64,000 nt of DNA. It comes from Sulfolobales archaeon. GTDB taxonomy: Archaea; Thermoproteota; Thermoprotei_A; Sulfolobales; Desulfurococcaceae. The translations under genes were made by a program, and so were the position numbers. The notes under the pieces were generated by a model. That model was not told the DNA's origin. It did not search any database and worked only from the letters and a program-made list of their open reading frames with translations. Shown here one piece after another: positions 52,000 through 62,211 of the stretch. How positions within the stretch are numbered: position 1 is the stretch's first letter; the number at the start of each line of letters is the position of its first letter. The DNA lies in the NCBI GenBank assembly GCA_025059075.1, contig JANXDZ010000002.1, positions 1-64,000 of the forward strand. Direction: 5' to 3'.

Positions 52000-54261
52000 A
52001 TGGATTGGGTGAACTTGTTGAGCGATAAGGGGAAGGAGGTAAAGCTAACTGTTGAGCAAGCTTATCCAGGTGATACTGGTAGGAAAATTGCTAGAGTCAG
52101 CCGTAACTTAATGAATAGACTTGGGCTATCTACAGGGGACTTCATTGAAGTAGAGGGGCCTAAGGGAAAGATTCTTGCACAAGCATGGCCCTTACGACCA
52201 GACGACGAATTTAGGGAAATAATTAGGCTAGACAGTAACTTAAGGAGAGCCATAGGTTCTGGAGTAGGTGAAGCAGTTACAGTAAGACCTGTTAGAGTTG
52301 AACCAGCTACTAAAGTAGTGTTGGCTCCAATTGAGGCTAGACTTGTTGGAACCGATTTAAGGGATCTAGAGGAATATGTAAAGCAGACACTTATGAGAAA
52401 GCCTATATCTAAAGGGGAAGTAGTATCAGTTGAGATATATAATTGGAGAGTGCAATTTCTAATCACTTCTACTCAACCTACAAGTAATGTCTACATAACT
52501 GAGTCAACAGAGCTAGTGATTAGAGGAGAGCCAGTTAGCATGGAGGCTGTTGAAAGGCAGAAGGGCATTCCAAAAGTAACGTGGGAGGACATAGGGGATC
52601 TTGAGGAAGCAAAGCAGAAGGTAAGGGAGATGGTTGAATGGCCTCTAAAGCGCCCTGAGCTATTTGAACGCCTAGGCATTGAGCCTCCTAAGGGAATACT
52701 TCTATATGGTCCACCTGGAACAGGTAAAACACTTTTAGCTAAAGCATTGGCAAACGAAATAGGGGCGTACTTCATAGCTATAAATGGCCCAGAGATCATG
52801 AGCAAATACTATGGAGAGAGTGAAGCAAGGCTTAGGGAGATATTTGATGAAGCTGAAAAGAATGCTCCAGCAATAGTCTTCATAGATGAAATAGACAGCA
52901 TAGCTCCAAAGAGAGAGGAAGTTGTCGGAGAAGTTGAAAAGAGAGTAGTATCTCAACTACTTACTCTAATGGATGGATTAAAGGGGAGGGGGAAGATAAT
53001 AGTTATTGGAGCAACTAATAGGCCTGATGCCCTCGATCCAGCTCTTAGAAGACCTGGTAGATTCGATAGGGAAATAGAAATCAGGCCTCCAGATAAGAAT
53101 GCTAGGCGCGAGATACTGCTAGTTCACACAAGGAATGTGCCTTTAGCTGACGATGTAGCTATAGATAAGTTAGCTGACGTAACTCATGGATATACTGGAG
53201 CAGACTTAGCTGCTTTAGTCAGAGAGGCAGCAATGATAGCTCTTAGGAAGTTTATATCTGAAGAGAAAATAGATTTGTCAAAGCCCATACCGCCAAGTGT
53301 TTTACAGAAGCTAAAGGTGACAATGAAGAACTTCGTTGAGGCCATGAAGGGCGTAGGACCTTCATTAATTAGAGAAGTATTTGTAGAAATACCTGAAGTG
53401 CATTGGAGCGATATAGGTGGCCTAAGTGATGTAAAGCAACAGCTTAGAGAAGCAGTTGAGTGGCCTTTAAAGTATCCACGAGTATTTGAGGAAATGGGCA
53501 TTGAGCCTCCTAAGGGAATACTTCTATATGGTCCACCTGGAACAGGTAAAACACTTTTAGCTAAAGCAGTTGCTACTGAAAGTGGAGCTAACTTCATAGC
53601 TGTTAGAGGACCAGAAGTATTAAGCAAGTGGGTTGGAGAAAGCGAAAAAGCAATAAGAGAAATATTTAGGCGCGCAAGACAAGTTGCTCCAGCAGTAATA
53701 TTCTTTGATGAAATAGACAGCATTGTTCCTGTAAGAGGAGGAAGATTTGATAGTGGAGTAACTGATAGAATAGTGAACCAACTCCTTACAGAGATGGATG
53801 GAATAGGTAAGTTAAAGAATGTTGTAGTAATAGCTGCAACTAATAGGCCAGATATACTTGATCCAGCTCTCTTAAGGCCTGGTAGATTCGATAGGCTCAT
53901 TTACGTTCCTCCACCAGACTTTGCTGCAAGAATAGAAATATTCAAAATACATACGAGGAGCATGCCTTTGTCAAAGGATGTAGATTTAAATGAATTAGCT
54001 AAGAAGACTGATGGATATACCGGAGCCGACATAGCTGCAGTATGTAGGGAAGCAGCTATGATTGCTTTAAGAGAGGAGTTTGTAGATAAAGGTCATTTAG
54101 ATATGAAGACGGTTGAAATGAGGCACTTCATTAAAGCAATTGACATAGTGTCCCCAAGCCTTAGTAAGGATCTCGTGGAGATGTATGAAGCTCTCTCTAA
54201 GTACTTAAAGACAGGGATCTTAAAGGAGAGACGCATGCCTGGAACTACATACATAGGGTAG
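52000..54261 (+). CDS. Cdc48/VAT family AAA+ ATPase
   Basis: This 753-aa unfoldase has N-terminal Cdc48 N and 2 domains (about 1-190) and two AAA modules. D1 has Walker A GPPGTGKT (near 235) and Walker [10 protein letters not shown] (near 290). D2 repeats both (GPPGTGKT near 510; VIFFDEIDS near 568) with a following arginine finger region RPGRFDR in each. It extracts and remodels proteins and probably cooperates with PAN and the proteasome. ATG 52000 lies about 30 nt after a TATTTAAGT TATA box (51960-51968), so the mRNA may be nearly leaderless. Confidence 0.95.
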   Translation: MDWVNLLSDKGKEVKLTVEQAYPGDTGRKIARVSRNLMNRLGLSTGDFIEVEGPKGKILAQAWPLRPDDEFREIIRLDSNLRRAIGSGVGEAVTVRPVRVEPATKVVLAPIEARLVGTDLRDLEEYVKQTLMRKPISKGEVVSVEIYNWRVQFLITSTQPTSNVYITESTELVIRGEPVSMEAVERQKGIPKVTWEDIGDLEEAKQKVREMVEWPLKRPELFERLGIEPPKGILLYGPPGTGKTLLAKALANEIGAYFIAINGPEIMSKYYGESEARLREIFDEAEKNAPAIVFIDEIDSIAPKREEVVGEVEKRVVSQLLTLMDGLKGRGKIIVIGATNRPDALDPALRRPGRFDREIEIRPPDKNARREILLVHTRNVPLADDVAIDKLADVTHGYTGADLAALVREAAMIALRKFISEEKIDLSKPIPPSVLQKLKVTMKNFVEAMKGVGPSLIREVFVEIPEVHWSDIGGLSDVKQQLREAVEWPLKYPRVFEEMGIEPPKGILLYGPPGTGKTLLAKAVATESGANFIAVRGPEVLSKWVGESEKAIREIFRRARQVAPAVIFFDEIDSIVPVRGGRFDSGVTDRIVNQLLTEMDGIGKLKNVVVIAATNRPDILDPALLRPGRFDRLIYVPPPDFAARIEIFKIHTRSMPLSKDVDLNELAKKTDGYTGADIAAVCREAAMIALREEFVDKGHLDMKTVEMRHFIKAIDIVSPSLSKDLVEMYEALSKYLKTGILKERRMPGTTYIG
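52675..52746 (+). repeat. 72-nt identical repeat, first copy (Cdc48 D1)
   Basis: GGCATTGAGCCTCC... to ...AGCTAAAGCA is identical to 53497-53568 in the second AAA module, covering Walker A. It suggests gene conversion or very strong constraint. Confidence 0.85.
53497..53568 (+). repeat. 72-nt identical repeat, second copy (Cdc48 D2)
   Basis: Same 72 bases as 52675-52746. Bases flanking on both sides differ between the modules, so identity is limited to this block. Confidence 0.85.
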
Positions 54262-54857
54262 AGACAAGTTCTTATCTTGAGCATCTCAGGAAGAACACTC
54301 TATACCACTACATCCTTTAACGATTCTATGATAAACATCGCAGTTTTACTCCATACACCAGGCTCTAAGATTAATGTAATCCAAGAGTGCTTAACTCAAC
54401 TATATAAAAAGGCCTTCAATTGCTGTAGTTGCCTAAGTTAAGTGTTTTTATTTCTCTTGGCCACTTGGTACTATTGACGTGGTCTTCCTCTAGCAATCTT
54501 AGTGCGATAGGCATAGATATTGAAGTAAACAATAGATCTTTTGGCAAGGGGTTTAAAAGTCATTCTATGAAACATCTTAACAGCGGCTTCAAACCCCATC
54601 GCTGAGATGAAGAGAGTGCTGAATTTAAAGAAGTGTCTTAGCAAACCACGTTATAACCCCTATCCCTGGAGAGTATTGCTTAATTAAGGAGACTACTTAA
54701 GTAAAATACTGAGTGATGATAGGGGACCTCTAGAAGAGGTCTACTGAAAGATGATGTTGGGCCAAAGCGCTGATTACTTGTTTAGGCCGCTGGAACTTCC
54801 AGAGCTCTTTAAAAAGCTCTCTCATCTTTAGATACTAGAAGCCAGTGGGTTAGTATA
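54262..54857. other. Intergenic region, 596 nt, with an RNA candidate
   Basis: No protein gene is supported between cdc48 and priL. A candidate C/D box sRNA lies at 54713-54773. TATA-like AT-rich motifs occur (for example AACTATATAAAAAG near 54398-54411, +) without a following frame. Confidence 0.5.
54713..54773 (+). ncRNA. Candidate C/D box sRNA
   Basis: The boxes fall in order: C GTGATGA (54713-54719), D' CTGA (54744-54747), C' ATGATGT (54751-54757, one mismatch), D CTGA (54770-54773). The C'-D guide is exactly 12 nt (TGGGCCAAAGCG) and the D'-C' spacer 3 nt, which are archaeal norms. The C-D' segment is 24 nt and contains a GACCTC/GAGGTC hairpin, which is unusual. The D guide would pair with a target CGCTTTGGCCCA. 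There is no strong promoter. Confidence 0.5.
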
Positions 54858-56006
54858 GTGAGTGCGATAGCTTTCATAGATTCATCAAAGTACCCATTCT
54901 TGGTCGACATAGATGAATTCATTGAGAAAAAGTGGCCTGGATTAAGCTTAGTAGAGCTATTACTATATAATGCAGCAGGCATTCTAGATAAGGCTATAGA
55001 TAACATAAAAGCCATAGCGCTTGGGAAGACTTCTCTAAAGCACAGTGAAGGCACTGAAAGTGAGGTAATATCATTTTATGCAACCATGCTTCTCATAGCT
55101 TTAACTGGAAACAAGTGGTTACTGGATAGAGCGTGCCTCCACTATGCAAAAAGATCTGCTGGAAGTTTAATTAAAGAACCTCCGGAGAACATAATTTCAA
55201 TAGCTTTAGCACTTGGAGTAAGCATAAGTTACTCACTAAGCGCTTCGCCAAGAATACCTATTAACACAAGGAGAGGATCAGTTGTATACAAAGAGCTTCC
55301 ATACAGTCTTCCAGTAGAACAATATTTGAAGTATGTAGGGAGGATAGCAAGCGATCCAAAGTATTGCTTAGTGAATCAAATTATTAGCAGTGGTAAAGCA
55401 TACATAGATAAAGAAACGTTAGTGAGAGTTCTTGAAGAAAGAATGTTTGAGTACTTAAGAGAGAAGTTTAAGCCCATTGAAGAATGCCCAATTCAGTTAA
55501 GGGATGTACTGGAGAAAGTTAGAGAGGCTCTAGATAAAGCTGGAAACGTGAACGTAGAATACTCTCTAAAAAGTAAGGAAGTGCATTACATTAATGAATT
55601 ATACCTGGGGAGAATTAGTGGAAAGTTTATAGAAACGGCGTTTCCGCCATGCATAATGAAGATACTAGAGTCATTAAAGAAAGGTGAAAACTTAAGCCAC
55701 GGCGCCCGCTTTACACTTGCAGCCTTTCTTATAAAAGCTGGTGCAAGTATTGAGGAAGTTTTAGAGTTATTTAAGCATTCACCCGACTTTAACGAAAAGA
55801 TAGCGCGGTATCAAATAGAGCACACAGCTGGTTTAAGAGGATCGAGGAGATCCTACATGCCCTATAGCTGTAGCAAAATGAAGGCAGCTGGGCTTTGCCC
55901 CATGGAAGCTAGCTGTAATGTAAAGAATCCCATTGTAGCCTATAAAAGGAACCTGTCAAAAATCGTTGGAGAAAAGCCAAGATCTCCTGCTAAGACTTCT
56001 AAGTAG
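54858..56006 (+). CDS. priL: DNA primase large subunit PriL
   Basis: This 382-aa helical protein has an N-terminal domain (1-190) and a C-terminal Fe-S domain with Cys in FPPCIMKIL, YSCSKMKAAGLCPM and ASCNV, the pattern of the 4Fe-4S cluster of archaeal and eukaryotic primases. It supports RNA primer synthesis with PriS, which is not in the window. GTG 54858 follows GTTAGTATA; the preceding bases carry no strong Shine-Dalgarno. Confidence 0.9.
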   Translation: MSAIAFIDSSKYPFLVDIDEFIEKKWPGLSLVELLLYNAAGILDKAIDNIKAIALGKTSLKHSEGTESEVISFYATMLLIALTGNKWLLDRACLHYAKRSAGSLIKEPPENIISIALALGVSISYSLSASPRIPINTRRGSVVYKELPYSLPVEQYLKYVGRIASDPKYCLVNQIISSGKAYIDKETLVRVLEERMFEYLREKFKPIEECPIQLRDVLEKVREALDKAGNVNVEYSLKSKEVHYINELYLGRISGKFIETAFPPCIMKILESLKKGENLSHGARFTLAAFLIKAGASIEEVLELFKHSPDFNEKIARYQIEHTAGLRGSRRSYMPYSCSKMKAAGLCPMEASCNVKNPIVAYKRNLSKIVGEKPRSPAKTSK

Positions 56007-56038
56007 AAGTTGACATTAGCATAAAGCAAAGTCGGGCT

Positions 56039-58519
56039 TCATAACATTACATAACGATTGATACTTTGAATAGAGGATGCTATGCTCACTCCTGGAAAGT
56101 ATTTCTCAGGCTCATTGACCAATAGCTTTAGGGCTTTACACGCTATATCTCTAGCCTCCTCCATAATCTTCCTCTCATTAACTTTAAGTTCGCTTGCCAC
56201 CTCGCTCCACGCTCTTCCCTGAAGAACTTTGCCTATAAGTATTTCCTCCTGCACTCTACTTAACTTAGGTCTGAAAGATGCTTCTAATAGCCAGTAATAC
56301 CTAGCTACTAAGTACATTAAGTCTGCTGATGCTTCAAAAGTCATAGATCCGTTGCAATATGTCCACAGCCTATCTACTTGTATTGGAGTGCAGAAGATTT
56401 GTTTAAAGTCCTTTATTAAGGATGCGCCTTGTTCAAGCATTAGTTTAGCAACAGTGATCTCTAGGTCTCTGTAATTAATTGAAATGCTATTAAGAAGCTT
56501 CAATACGAACTCCCTTGAAGCAATGTTAACTAAGTCTTCAGCAATCATTGAAATGGGCTTAATTACTATTACGGTATATTCCCCGCTCACTGGATTCCTA
56601 GCTGGCGATATATGAATTACTTTAAAACCTAGCTTAAGCCAAAACTTTAGAAGATCTTCATTAACTCCAAAGCCTGCTCCAACCCAATCTAATCCAATGT
56701 TCTTGGCCTCCTCAATGGCTTTAGACAAGGCCCAAGTACCAATCCCCCTTCCCTGTAGACTTGGGTGAGTAGCTATCCTCACGATTCTTAAGCCTTTTGT
56801 ATTAGCGAATTCCACCATCCTTAGATGTTTAAGGAATCTATCTGGAATTATGTTGCCAGGTATCTTCCCTCCCTTTAAAAGCTCTAAAGCTTCTCTTCTT
56901 TCAATAGGGCCTTCTATGGCTGCTTGAATGGCGCAAACCACTTTTCCTGATGGAAGTTTCACTGCCCTGATTATGTGGTGGGGCGCATCAGCGATCATCC
57001 CAAGGTCATCTGGCTCATTCCTATAGTGAGCTAGTACATATATTCCGAAGAGTTGCTTAAGCTCATCTTCACCTTCAGGTGAAAAGAGATACTTAGGGTC
57101 GTATTTCACGTACTCTAGTTTTAAGCTTTCTACAGCTACTTGATCATCATGATCTAACTCGCATGGCTCAGCGTCAAGTAGCAATGTGCTGAACTGCCAC
57201 TTCTCAATAGGATCGTCGTCTGCATACCTTATGGGTTCCTTCATCTCGTACTCATATATTACAGCTCTTGGATCCTTCCTTACCCTGCCTAGAAACCTTA
57301 ATGAGAAGCCTCTGCCTGCTCCCTCATAGCCGTGTATTGTTGTAGAGACCACGACTCTACTGTGAGCTTCCCATATCTTATAGAGTATTGTTACGCTAAG
57401 CCCAGCGGCTTCATCAATTACAACGATGTCCCCCTTTAGCTTGGGTATAGCTACCGGCTCCCAATACTCTATTGAGAACTTGTCTCCGCGAAGCTCAATT
57501 ACATTACTCCCCCTGATTTCTGTAGAGTAGCTTACTCCAAGTTTCTCAAGAGTTTGTCGTGCAAGCATCATTAGCGACTGGATGTTTGATGGCTCTGGTG
57601 CTGTAATTAAAACTCTTACCTTAGGTTTAAGTTTGCTAAGAAAATGCACTAAGCCAACTACTCCTATGCCTACTGCACATGACTTCCCTCTACCACGATC
57701 AGCTACTATTACTGCTAGCTTTTTCTCACCTTTCCTAGGTTTTTCGTAGAAACGTTCAAGGATGTTAATTACACTCACTTGATCTTGTGTCACAGCCTGC
57801 TCATAAACTATTAGTGGAAATATAGTTTCTTTAGGATATTCAATAGAAGACTTTGCACTCTTAGCGCTTACCTTAGAGAACTCGAAGCTCTTTACAATAA
57901 CTTCTTCATCTGCATCATATATAGCTATGTTATTATGCTCTAATAACTTTCTCTTAACCCACTCTATGAATATATGCCTCGGCTCAGGGTATTGTGGAAC
58001 AACTAGGTTTCTCTTAAATATTGATAGAAAGCGATCCCACGAGTTCCACGGAGGTGTTGCCAATAATATTAAACCTCCGCCACGGACTATTCCTATGAGC
58101 CTTCCAAGATCGTTTGGCTTTAAGTCATGCGTCAAGTCCATGATGAGTACATCAAATGTTGTACCTAAGTACTTTTCACTAATTTCGTATGTAGCGTAGG
58201 TAGTGTTTAGTTTACGTAATAATGTGTTAACGATTCTCCTGTAAACCTCCTTCATTTTAATGGCTTCAGGGAATTCATCGTGGTACACATATAAGATCGA
58301 TCTTGTTTGATTGCTTTGTGAATTCTCCAATGTCTTGAGGTGCCTCACTAAGCTACGTTCATAGTATGTTACTGCTCTTCCAAGAAGTTCCCCAAGCCTC
58401 TCTGGATTGCTTCCAGATATAACTAATAAGGCTCTATGCCTTACTCTAATTAAGTTCAACAAGTTTTTGCCAAGCTTCTTAAGTAAGTTATTAAAGTTAG
58501 CCGGAATACTGTTTGTCAT
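56039..58519 (-). CDS. tmcA: tRNA(Met) cytidine acetyltransferase TmcA-like (Kre33/NAT10 family)
   Basis: This 826-aa protein has an N-terminal domain, a helicase-like ATPase with Walker A VADRGRGKSCAVGIGV near residue 270 and DEAAGLSV near residue 365, then a GNAT domain (IVRIATHPSLQGRGIGTWAL near 575), and a C-terminal tRNA-binding region. It acetylates cytidine in tRNA or rRNA (ac4C), a common thermophilic modification. The start is ATG 58519 preceded by a TATA-like ACTTATAAATG about 45 nt upstream. It is the largest gene in the window. Confidence 0.93.
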   Translation of the reverse strand: MTNSIPANFNNLLKKLGKNLLNLIRVRHRALLVISGSNPERLGELLGRAVTYYERSLVRHLKTLENSQSNQTRSILYVYHDEFPEAIKMKEVYRRIVNTLLRKLNTTYATYEISEKYLGTTFDVLIMDLTHDLKPNDLGRLIGIVRGGGLILLATPPWNSWDRFLSIFKRNLVVPQYPEPRHIFIEWVKRKLLEHNNIAIYDADEEVIVKSFEFSKVSAKSAKSSIEYPKETIFPLIVYEQAVTQDQVSVINILERFYEKPRKGEKKLAVIVADRGRGKSCAVGIGVVGLVHFLSKLKPKVRVLITAPEPSNIQSLMMLARQTLEKLGVSYSTEIRGSNVIELRGDKFSIEYWEPVAIPKLKGDIVVIDEAAGLSVTILYKIWEAHSRVVVSTTIHGYEGAGRGFSLRFLGRVRKDPRAVIYEYEMKEPIRYADDDPIEKWQFSTLLLDAEPCELDHDDQVAVESLKLEYVKYDPKYLFSPEGEDELKQLFGIYVLAHYRNEPDDLGMIADAPHHIIRAVKLPSGKVVCAIQAAIEGPIERREALELLKGGKIPGNIIPDRFLKHLRMVEFANTKGLRIVRIATHPSLQGRGIGTWALSKAIEEAKNIGLDWVGAGFGVNEDLLKFWLKLGFKVIHISPARNPVSGEYTVIVIKPISMIAEDLVNIASREFVLKLLNSISINYRDLEITVAKLMLEQGASLIKDFKQIFCTPIQVDRLWTYCNGSMTFEASADLMYLVARYYWLLEASFRPKLSRVQEEILIGKVLQGRAWSEVASELKVNERKIMEEARDIACKALKLLVNEPEKYFPGVSIASSIQSINRYVML

Positions 58520-58726
58520 ATACTCTGGACCTCATTAATTGATGACGTCTAAAAACATTTATAAGTATTCAGTTTTGGGAATAAAGCCATGACTCTTGGT
58601 TACAACTGAATGTCTGCGGCAGTGTGCTTAAGGCTAGGTGAAGAGCTAGACTCTTGAGAAGAGGGATATAGCTTAAATCAATGAATTCTCTAGGGGAAGC
58701 TCTCGCTCACTAAGTCAGAGAGGAAG

Positions 58727-60007
58727 TCAGATATCACATACTCCTATTACATCTAATTCTATACATGTGTTTAGAGAATTAAGGAAGCTCGTGAAGCTGG
58801 GGTTGGTTCTTCCACGATCTCCTGATATAAGTTCCTTTACATATAGTCCTCCTTCAGCTTTAATCAGTGCTTCATATATTCTTCCACAAATGAGCTTTGC
58901 CCTCACTTCATATACCTTTCTTCTCCTTAATTGCTCCTTCTTCCTCCCCAAGATCCTGGCTGGTGTTAATTGGTTTACATTAATGTCTGTAAAGAACTCA
59001 CTTAACTCTCTTAATGATTCATCAGTTAATTCTCTATCGCAGAGAACTAGCGCCTTATAAATTTTGCACTTCTTAGCTAAGCCCTCTTTCAATAACTTAA
59101 CTGCTTTCTTAGAAGTCTTCTCATGTAACAATGCTTCTACAATAGTTCCTTTAAGCGCCTCATTTAATTCATTAAGTGAAACACTTCTCTTAAGAGGGTT
59201 CTTAACCTCAATAACTAGAGGTCTACCTGTTCCAAGCATTCTTGCATCTACATCCTCTCTCCCACTTGCATGAATAATTATTTTCTCCGCTGCAAACAAG
59301 TCTTTAAGCCTCTCATTGAAGAATTCCTCAATGGAATATGGATACTTCTTTACTTCACCCTTATACCACGTAGATTGAGATATATTTCTCCCTCTCTTCC
59401 AGTACACGCCATAGATATATATTTGGTTAACAATAGCTACAATATCTCCATTTAAATTCACTATAGCGGTTAAATCGGGGTTAGTGAAGTCTGGAGTAAA
59501 GTTCCCTAGATCTCTAATGAGTTTGCCCACTTCTCTTTTAACTTCATTTCTTATCGATTCACTGTACTTAAAGCTAGCTGCACTTAGTACTTCAATTTCA
59601 GACGCCTTAACCTCAGGATCTAGTAGGACCCCTATGACAAAGCTTTTAGCATCACAGCGCTTAAGTACTTCAATTACTCTCTGAGCAATGGATTTGTATA
59701 GCTCTCTGCTGAGAGTGTTTTTGCAAATGAAGCATCTTTCAACACTTACTTCATCTATGCAGAGTGTTCTATAGAGAGTAGTGAGGGGTTCTCCAGAATT
59801 TTTAGCAAGGATTCTCAACTCACTGCAGTAGTCTTTCTTCATTGTTTGCATCCTTCTGTGATACTCCATGGCTAGGAGCGTCTTTATGCTAAGTCCCCTG
59901 ATTTCATTAAGTATTCCACGGCCAAGTTTAGCGTAAAGCCTGCCTAAGCAGTGGTTGCAAAGAGGGTATTTCTCAAGAATCCTCTCAGCATCATCTAGAA
60001 TATTCAA
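58727..60007 (-). CDS. pus10: tRNA pseudouridine synthase Pus10
   Basis: This 426-aa archaeal Pus10 makes pseudouridine at tRNA positions 54 and 55. CNHCLGR (residue 17 on) and CFICKN (near 92) form its zinc site, a THUMP-like region follows, and the catalytic Asp lies in GREDVDARMLGTGRP (near 245). The enzyme lies 23 nt after SRP54, a pairing seen in other crenarchaea. Confidence 0.93.
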   Translation of the reverse strand: MNILDDAERILEKYPLCNHCLGRLYAKLGRGILNEIRGLSIKTLLAMEYHRRMQTMKKDYCSELRILAKNSGEPLTTLYRTLCIDEVSVERCFICKNTLSRELYKSIAQRVIEVLKRCDAKSFVIGVLLDPEVKASEIEVLSAASFKYSESIRNEVKREVGKLIRDLGNFTPDFTNPDLTAIVNLNGDIVAIVNQIYIYGVYWKRGRNISQSTWYKGEVKKYPYSIEEFFNERLKDLFAAEKIIIHASGREDVDARMLGTGRPLVIEVKNPLKRSVSLNELNEALKGTIVEALLHEKTSKKAVKLLKEGLAKKCKIYKALVLCDRELTDESLRELSEFFTDINVNQLTPARILGRKKEQLRRRKVYEVRAKLICGRIYEALIKAEGGLYVKELISGDRGRTNPSFTSFLNSLNTCIELDVIGVCDI

Positions 60008-60030
60008 CGAATTATTGGACTCTGAAATAC

Positions 60031-61386
60031 CTATGCAGCCTCCCCCTTAATGCTCTTTAAGTCTAGCCCTAGCTTCTTAATGACGTCCTTGTTCTTCCTC
60101 AACTGTCTCATCATCTTCTTCATTGCTTCATACTGTCTTAATAGCTCTCTTACATCAGCTACATCTATTCCTGCACCCATGGCTATTCTCTTAGCCCTCT
60201 GCTTATCTATTATGTTCGGGTCATCTAGCTCTTCGTACGTCATGGAATTTATGGCTGCTATCCACTTCTTAGTTTTTTCCTCAGCTTGCTTAGCTGTAAG
60301 ATCTAGATCTAGGGGCATGTGTAGGCCCACTCCGGGTATCATTTGAAGGATCTTCTTAAATGGCCCCAGCTTTCTTACGCTTACTAACTGCTTGTATATG
60401 AGCCTCATGTTCATCCTCCCAGAGAGCATTTCCTCTAAGTCTTTTTCCGTTAGTTCTAATTGAGCTCTCTTAACTTTCTCAACCAGGCTCTCTACATCAC
60501 CTACACCAAGTATTCTTGCCACAAACTTAGGTGGGTTAAATACCTCTAGATCATCTATTTTCTCTCCAGTACCAATGAACTTTATTTGCGCTCCTGTTGC
60601 TACTACAGCTGATAGAGCTCCTCCTCCTTTCGCTGTTCCATCGAGTTTTGCTAAAATTATTGAACCTATGGGTGTAGCCTCGTGAAACTTTCTTGCTATA
60701 AAGTAGGCTTGTTGGCCTATAGATGCATCTAGAACTAAAGTGACTTCATCAGGCCTTATTTCATTGGCCATCCTCTTCATTTCTTCTAAGAGATCCTCCT
60801 CCTTATGATGCCTCCCAGCAGTATCTATTATTATTATGTCAAGCCCCCTTTCCTTAAGGACTTCGACTCCATGCTTAGCTATAGCTATGGCGTCGTTAGC
60901 TTTAGGTTCTCCAAAAACTGGGACACCGATCTTGTCTCCAAGCTGCTTCAACTGATCGTAGGCAGCAGGCCTAAAGGTATCTGCTGCAATAAGTCCTACT
61001 CTATAACCCTCCACTTTATAGTATAATGCTAACTTAGCAGCAGTAGTAGTCTTACCGCTTCCCTGAAGTCCTACGAGCATTATTACCCACGGCTTCTTAG
61101 ATGGTTTTACTCTTGGAGCTTTCTCACCTCCAAAAATATTCGTAATCTCGCTGTAAACTATTGTTATTAACCAATCCCTTCTAGGGACTCCGAGAGGGGG
61201 TTCTTCATTAAGAGCTCTCTCCTTAATTCTCTTCGTTAAGTCAAACACTATCCTTACGTTAATGTCACTCTTAATGAGCTCCTTCTGAAGATCCTTAATG
61301 AATTCTTCAATAGCCTCCTCATACTCTCCACCGCCCTTAATGAATTTCACTAATGCATTTCTAACTCCTTCCAGCAATATGAGCAC
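60031..61386 (-). CDS. srp54: Signal recognition particle GTPase SRP54
   Basis: This 451-aa protein has an N domain (1-85), G domain with Walker A GLQGSGKTTTAAKLA near residue 108, DTAGRHHKEEDLL near 192 and TAKGGGALS near 252, and an alpha-helical M domain (about 310-451) with the KKMMRQLRKNK C-terminus. It recognises signal peptides on nascent chains with 7S RNA. A TATA element ATTTATTTAAAT (61461-61472) is upstream. Confidence 0.95.
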   Translation of the reverse strand: MLILLEGVRNALVKFIKGGGEYEEAIEEFIKDLQKELIKSDINVRIVFDLTKRIKERALNEEPPLGVPRRDWLITIVYSEITNIFGGEKAPRVKPSKKPWVIMLVGLQGSGKTTTAAKLALYYKVEGYRVGLIAADTFRPAAYDQLKQLGDKIGVPVFGEPKANDAIAIAKHGVEVLKERGLDIIIIDTAGRHHKEEDLLEEMKRMANEIRPDEVTLVLDASIGQQAYFIARKFHEATPIGSIILAKLDGTAKGGGALSAVVATGAQIKFIGTGEKIDDLEVFNPPKFVARILGVGDVESLVEKVKRAQLELTEKDLEEMLSGRMNMRLIYKQLVSVRKLGPFKKILQMIPGVGLHMPLDLDLTAKQAEEKTKKWIAAINSMTYEELDDPNIIDKQRAKRIAMGAGIDVADVRELLRQYEAMKKMMRQLRKNKDVIKKLGLDLKSIKGEAA

Positions 61387-62043
61387 CTGATGACTCTTCC
61401 CAGCTATTCTTATTAGTAGTGCCTATTAATAGTGTTTCTGACCTCCATTCATCCTTGGACATTTATTTAAATCAATTTATGTTTCTCCACGTTTAGAAAT
61501 TTCCTCTTCATCCATAGAGATCTTGGGAAGCTCCATGGATAGCCTTTGAGCTCAATAGAACTAGCCTCAATCTACATGTAGCTGGGAGGCTTAAAGAAAT
61601 GCCTCCATAGTTACCAGAGATCCTTATGAAGTAAGTTGCAACACCTACAACGTTTCCCAAAGAAGTAAAAAGCCCCGCCCTGAATGACTGCTTTCTTTCT
61701 AGATCGTGTTCCTTCTAATGCTCTTCTAAAACTTAAGAGATCTTCCTATAAGTAATTGAAGTAGGAATGAACTTACGGCGAGGACTAATGCGCACTCAAT
61801 TCATCAAAGGGAGTATAATGAATCTCCAAGCGCCTAAAGTGGATGTACTCTCCTACAAGTAGGAGTGAGGGAAAAGAAGTCGTTGAGAGGTAAACTATGT
61901 AGAGGGGTATAAATAGATAAGTAAACATAAAAGCTTATGAAACGCCATCTACTGAGAAACAGTGAGGAAGTTAATTTAAATAATGATGTATAAGCTATTT
62001 ACTTTTCAATATCAAATAATTTTCTAATTTAGAAATAGCTAAA
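61387..62043. other. Gene-poor intergenic region of 657 nt
   Basis: It contains the SRP54 promoter (61461-61472), a possible membrane-protein relic (61508-61810), and a short hairpin CTCCTA 61850-61855 with TAGGAG 61860-61865. No complete gene or RNA was identified. Confidence 0.5.
61508..61810 (-). pseudogene. Possible decayed membrane-protein gene
   Basis: On the minus strand, one frame (61690-61508) reads AGLFTSLGNVVGVATYFIR and NYGGISLSLPA, membrane-transporter-like. Another frame (about 61805-61736) reads LVLAVSSFLLQLLIG before a stop. Different frames with stops between them suggest decay, but the match to any family is weak. Confidence 0.3.
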
Positions 62044-62146
62044 AGCCGGGGGCGGGATTCGAACCCGCGGCTAAACGGGTTCCTGTCGATGGACGGTTTC
62101 TTTAACCACTGCAGCCCGCCGCCTTAGACCGCTCGGCCACCCCGGC
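62044..62146 (-). tRNA. tRNA-Cys (GCA) with a 28-nt intron
   Basis: The complement folds with acceptor GCCGGGG/CCCCGGC and discriminator T73, which is typical of Cys. The anticodon stem GCGGG/CCCGT carries anticodon GCA, and the T arm is GCGGG-TTCGAAT-CCCGC. The loop CTGCAG is interrupted after position 37 by an intron (62108-62081) whose GGTT/AACC hairpin fits a relaxed bulge-helix-bulge. Exon 1 is 62146-62109 and exon 2 is 62080-62044; 75 nt mature. Confidence 0.88.
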
Positions 62147-62211
62147 TTCTAGTTATTAATTGTAAAAATCCTCCTTATAACCTTACTCCTTAGCTTTATT
62201 GCGTAAAAGCT

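Noticed and set aside
61387-61441. CTGATGA followed by CTGA 43 nt later, resembling a C/D box RNA
   Set aside because: First base of box C is not a purine and there are no internal D' or C' boxes.
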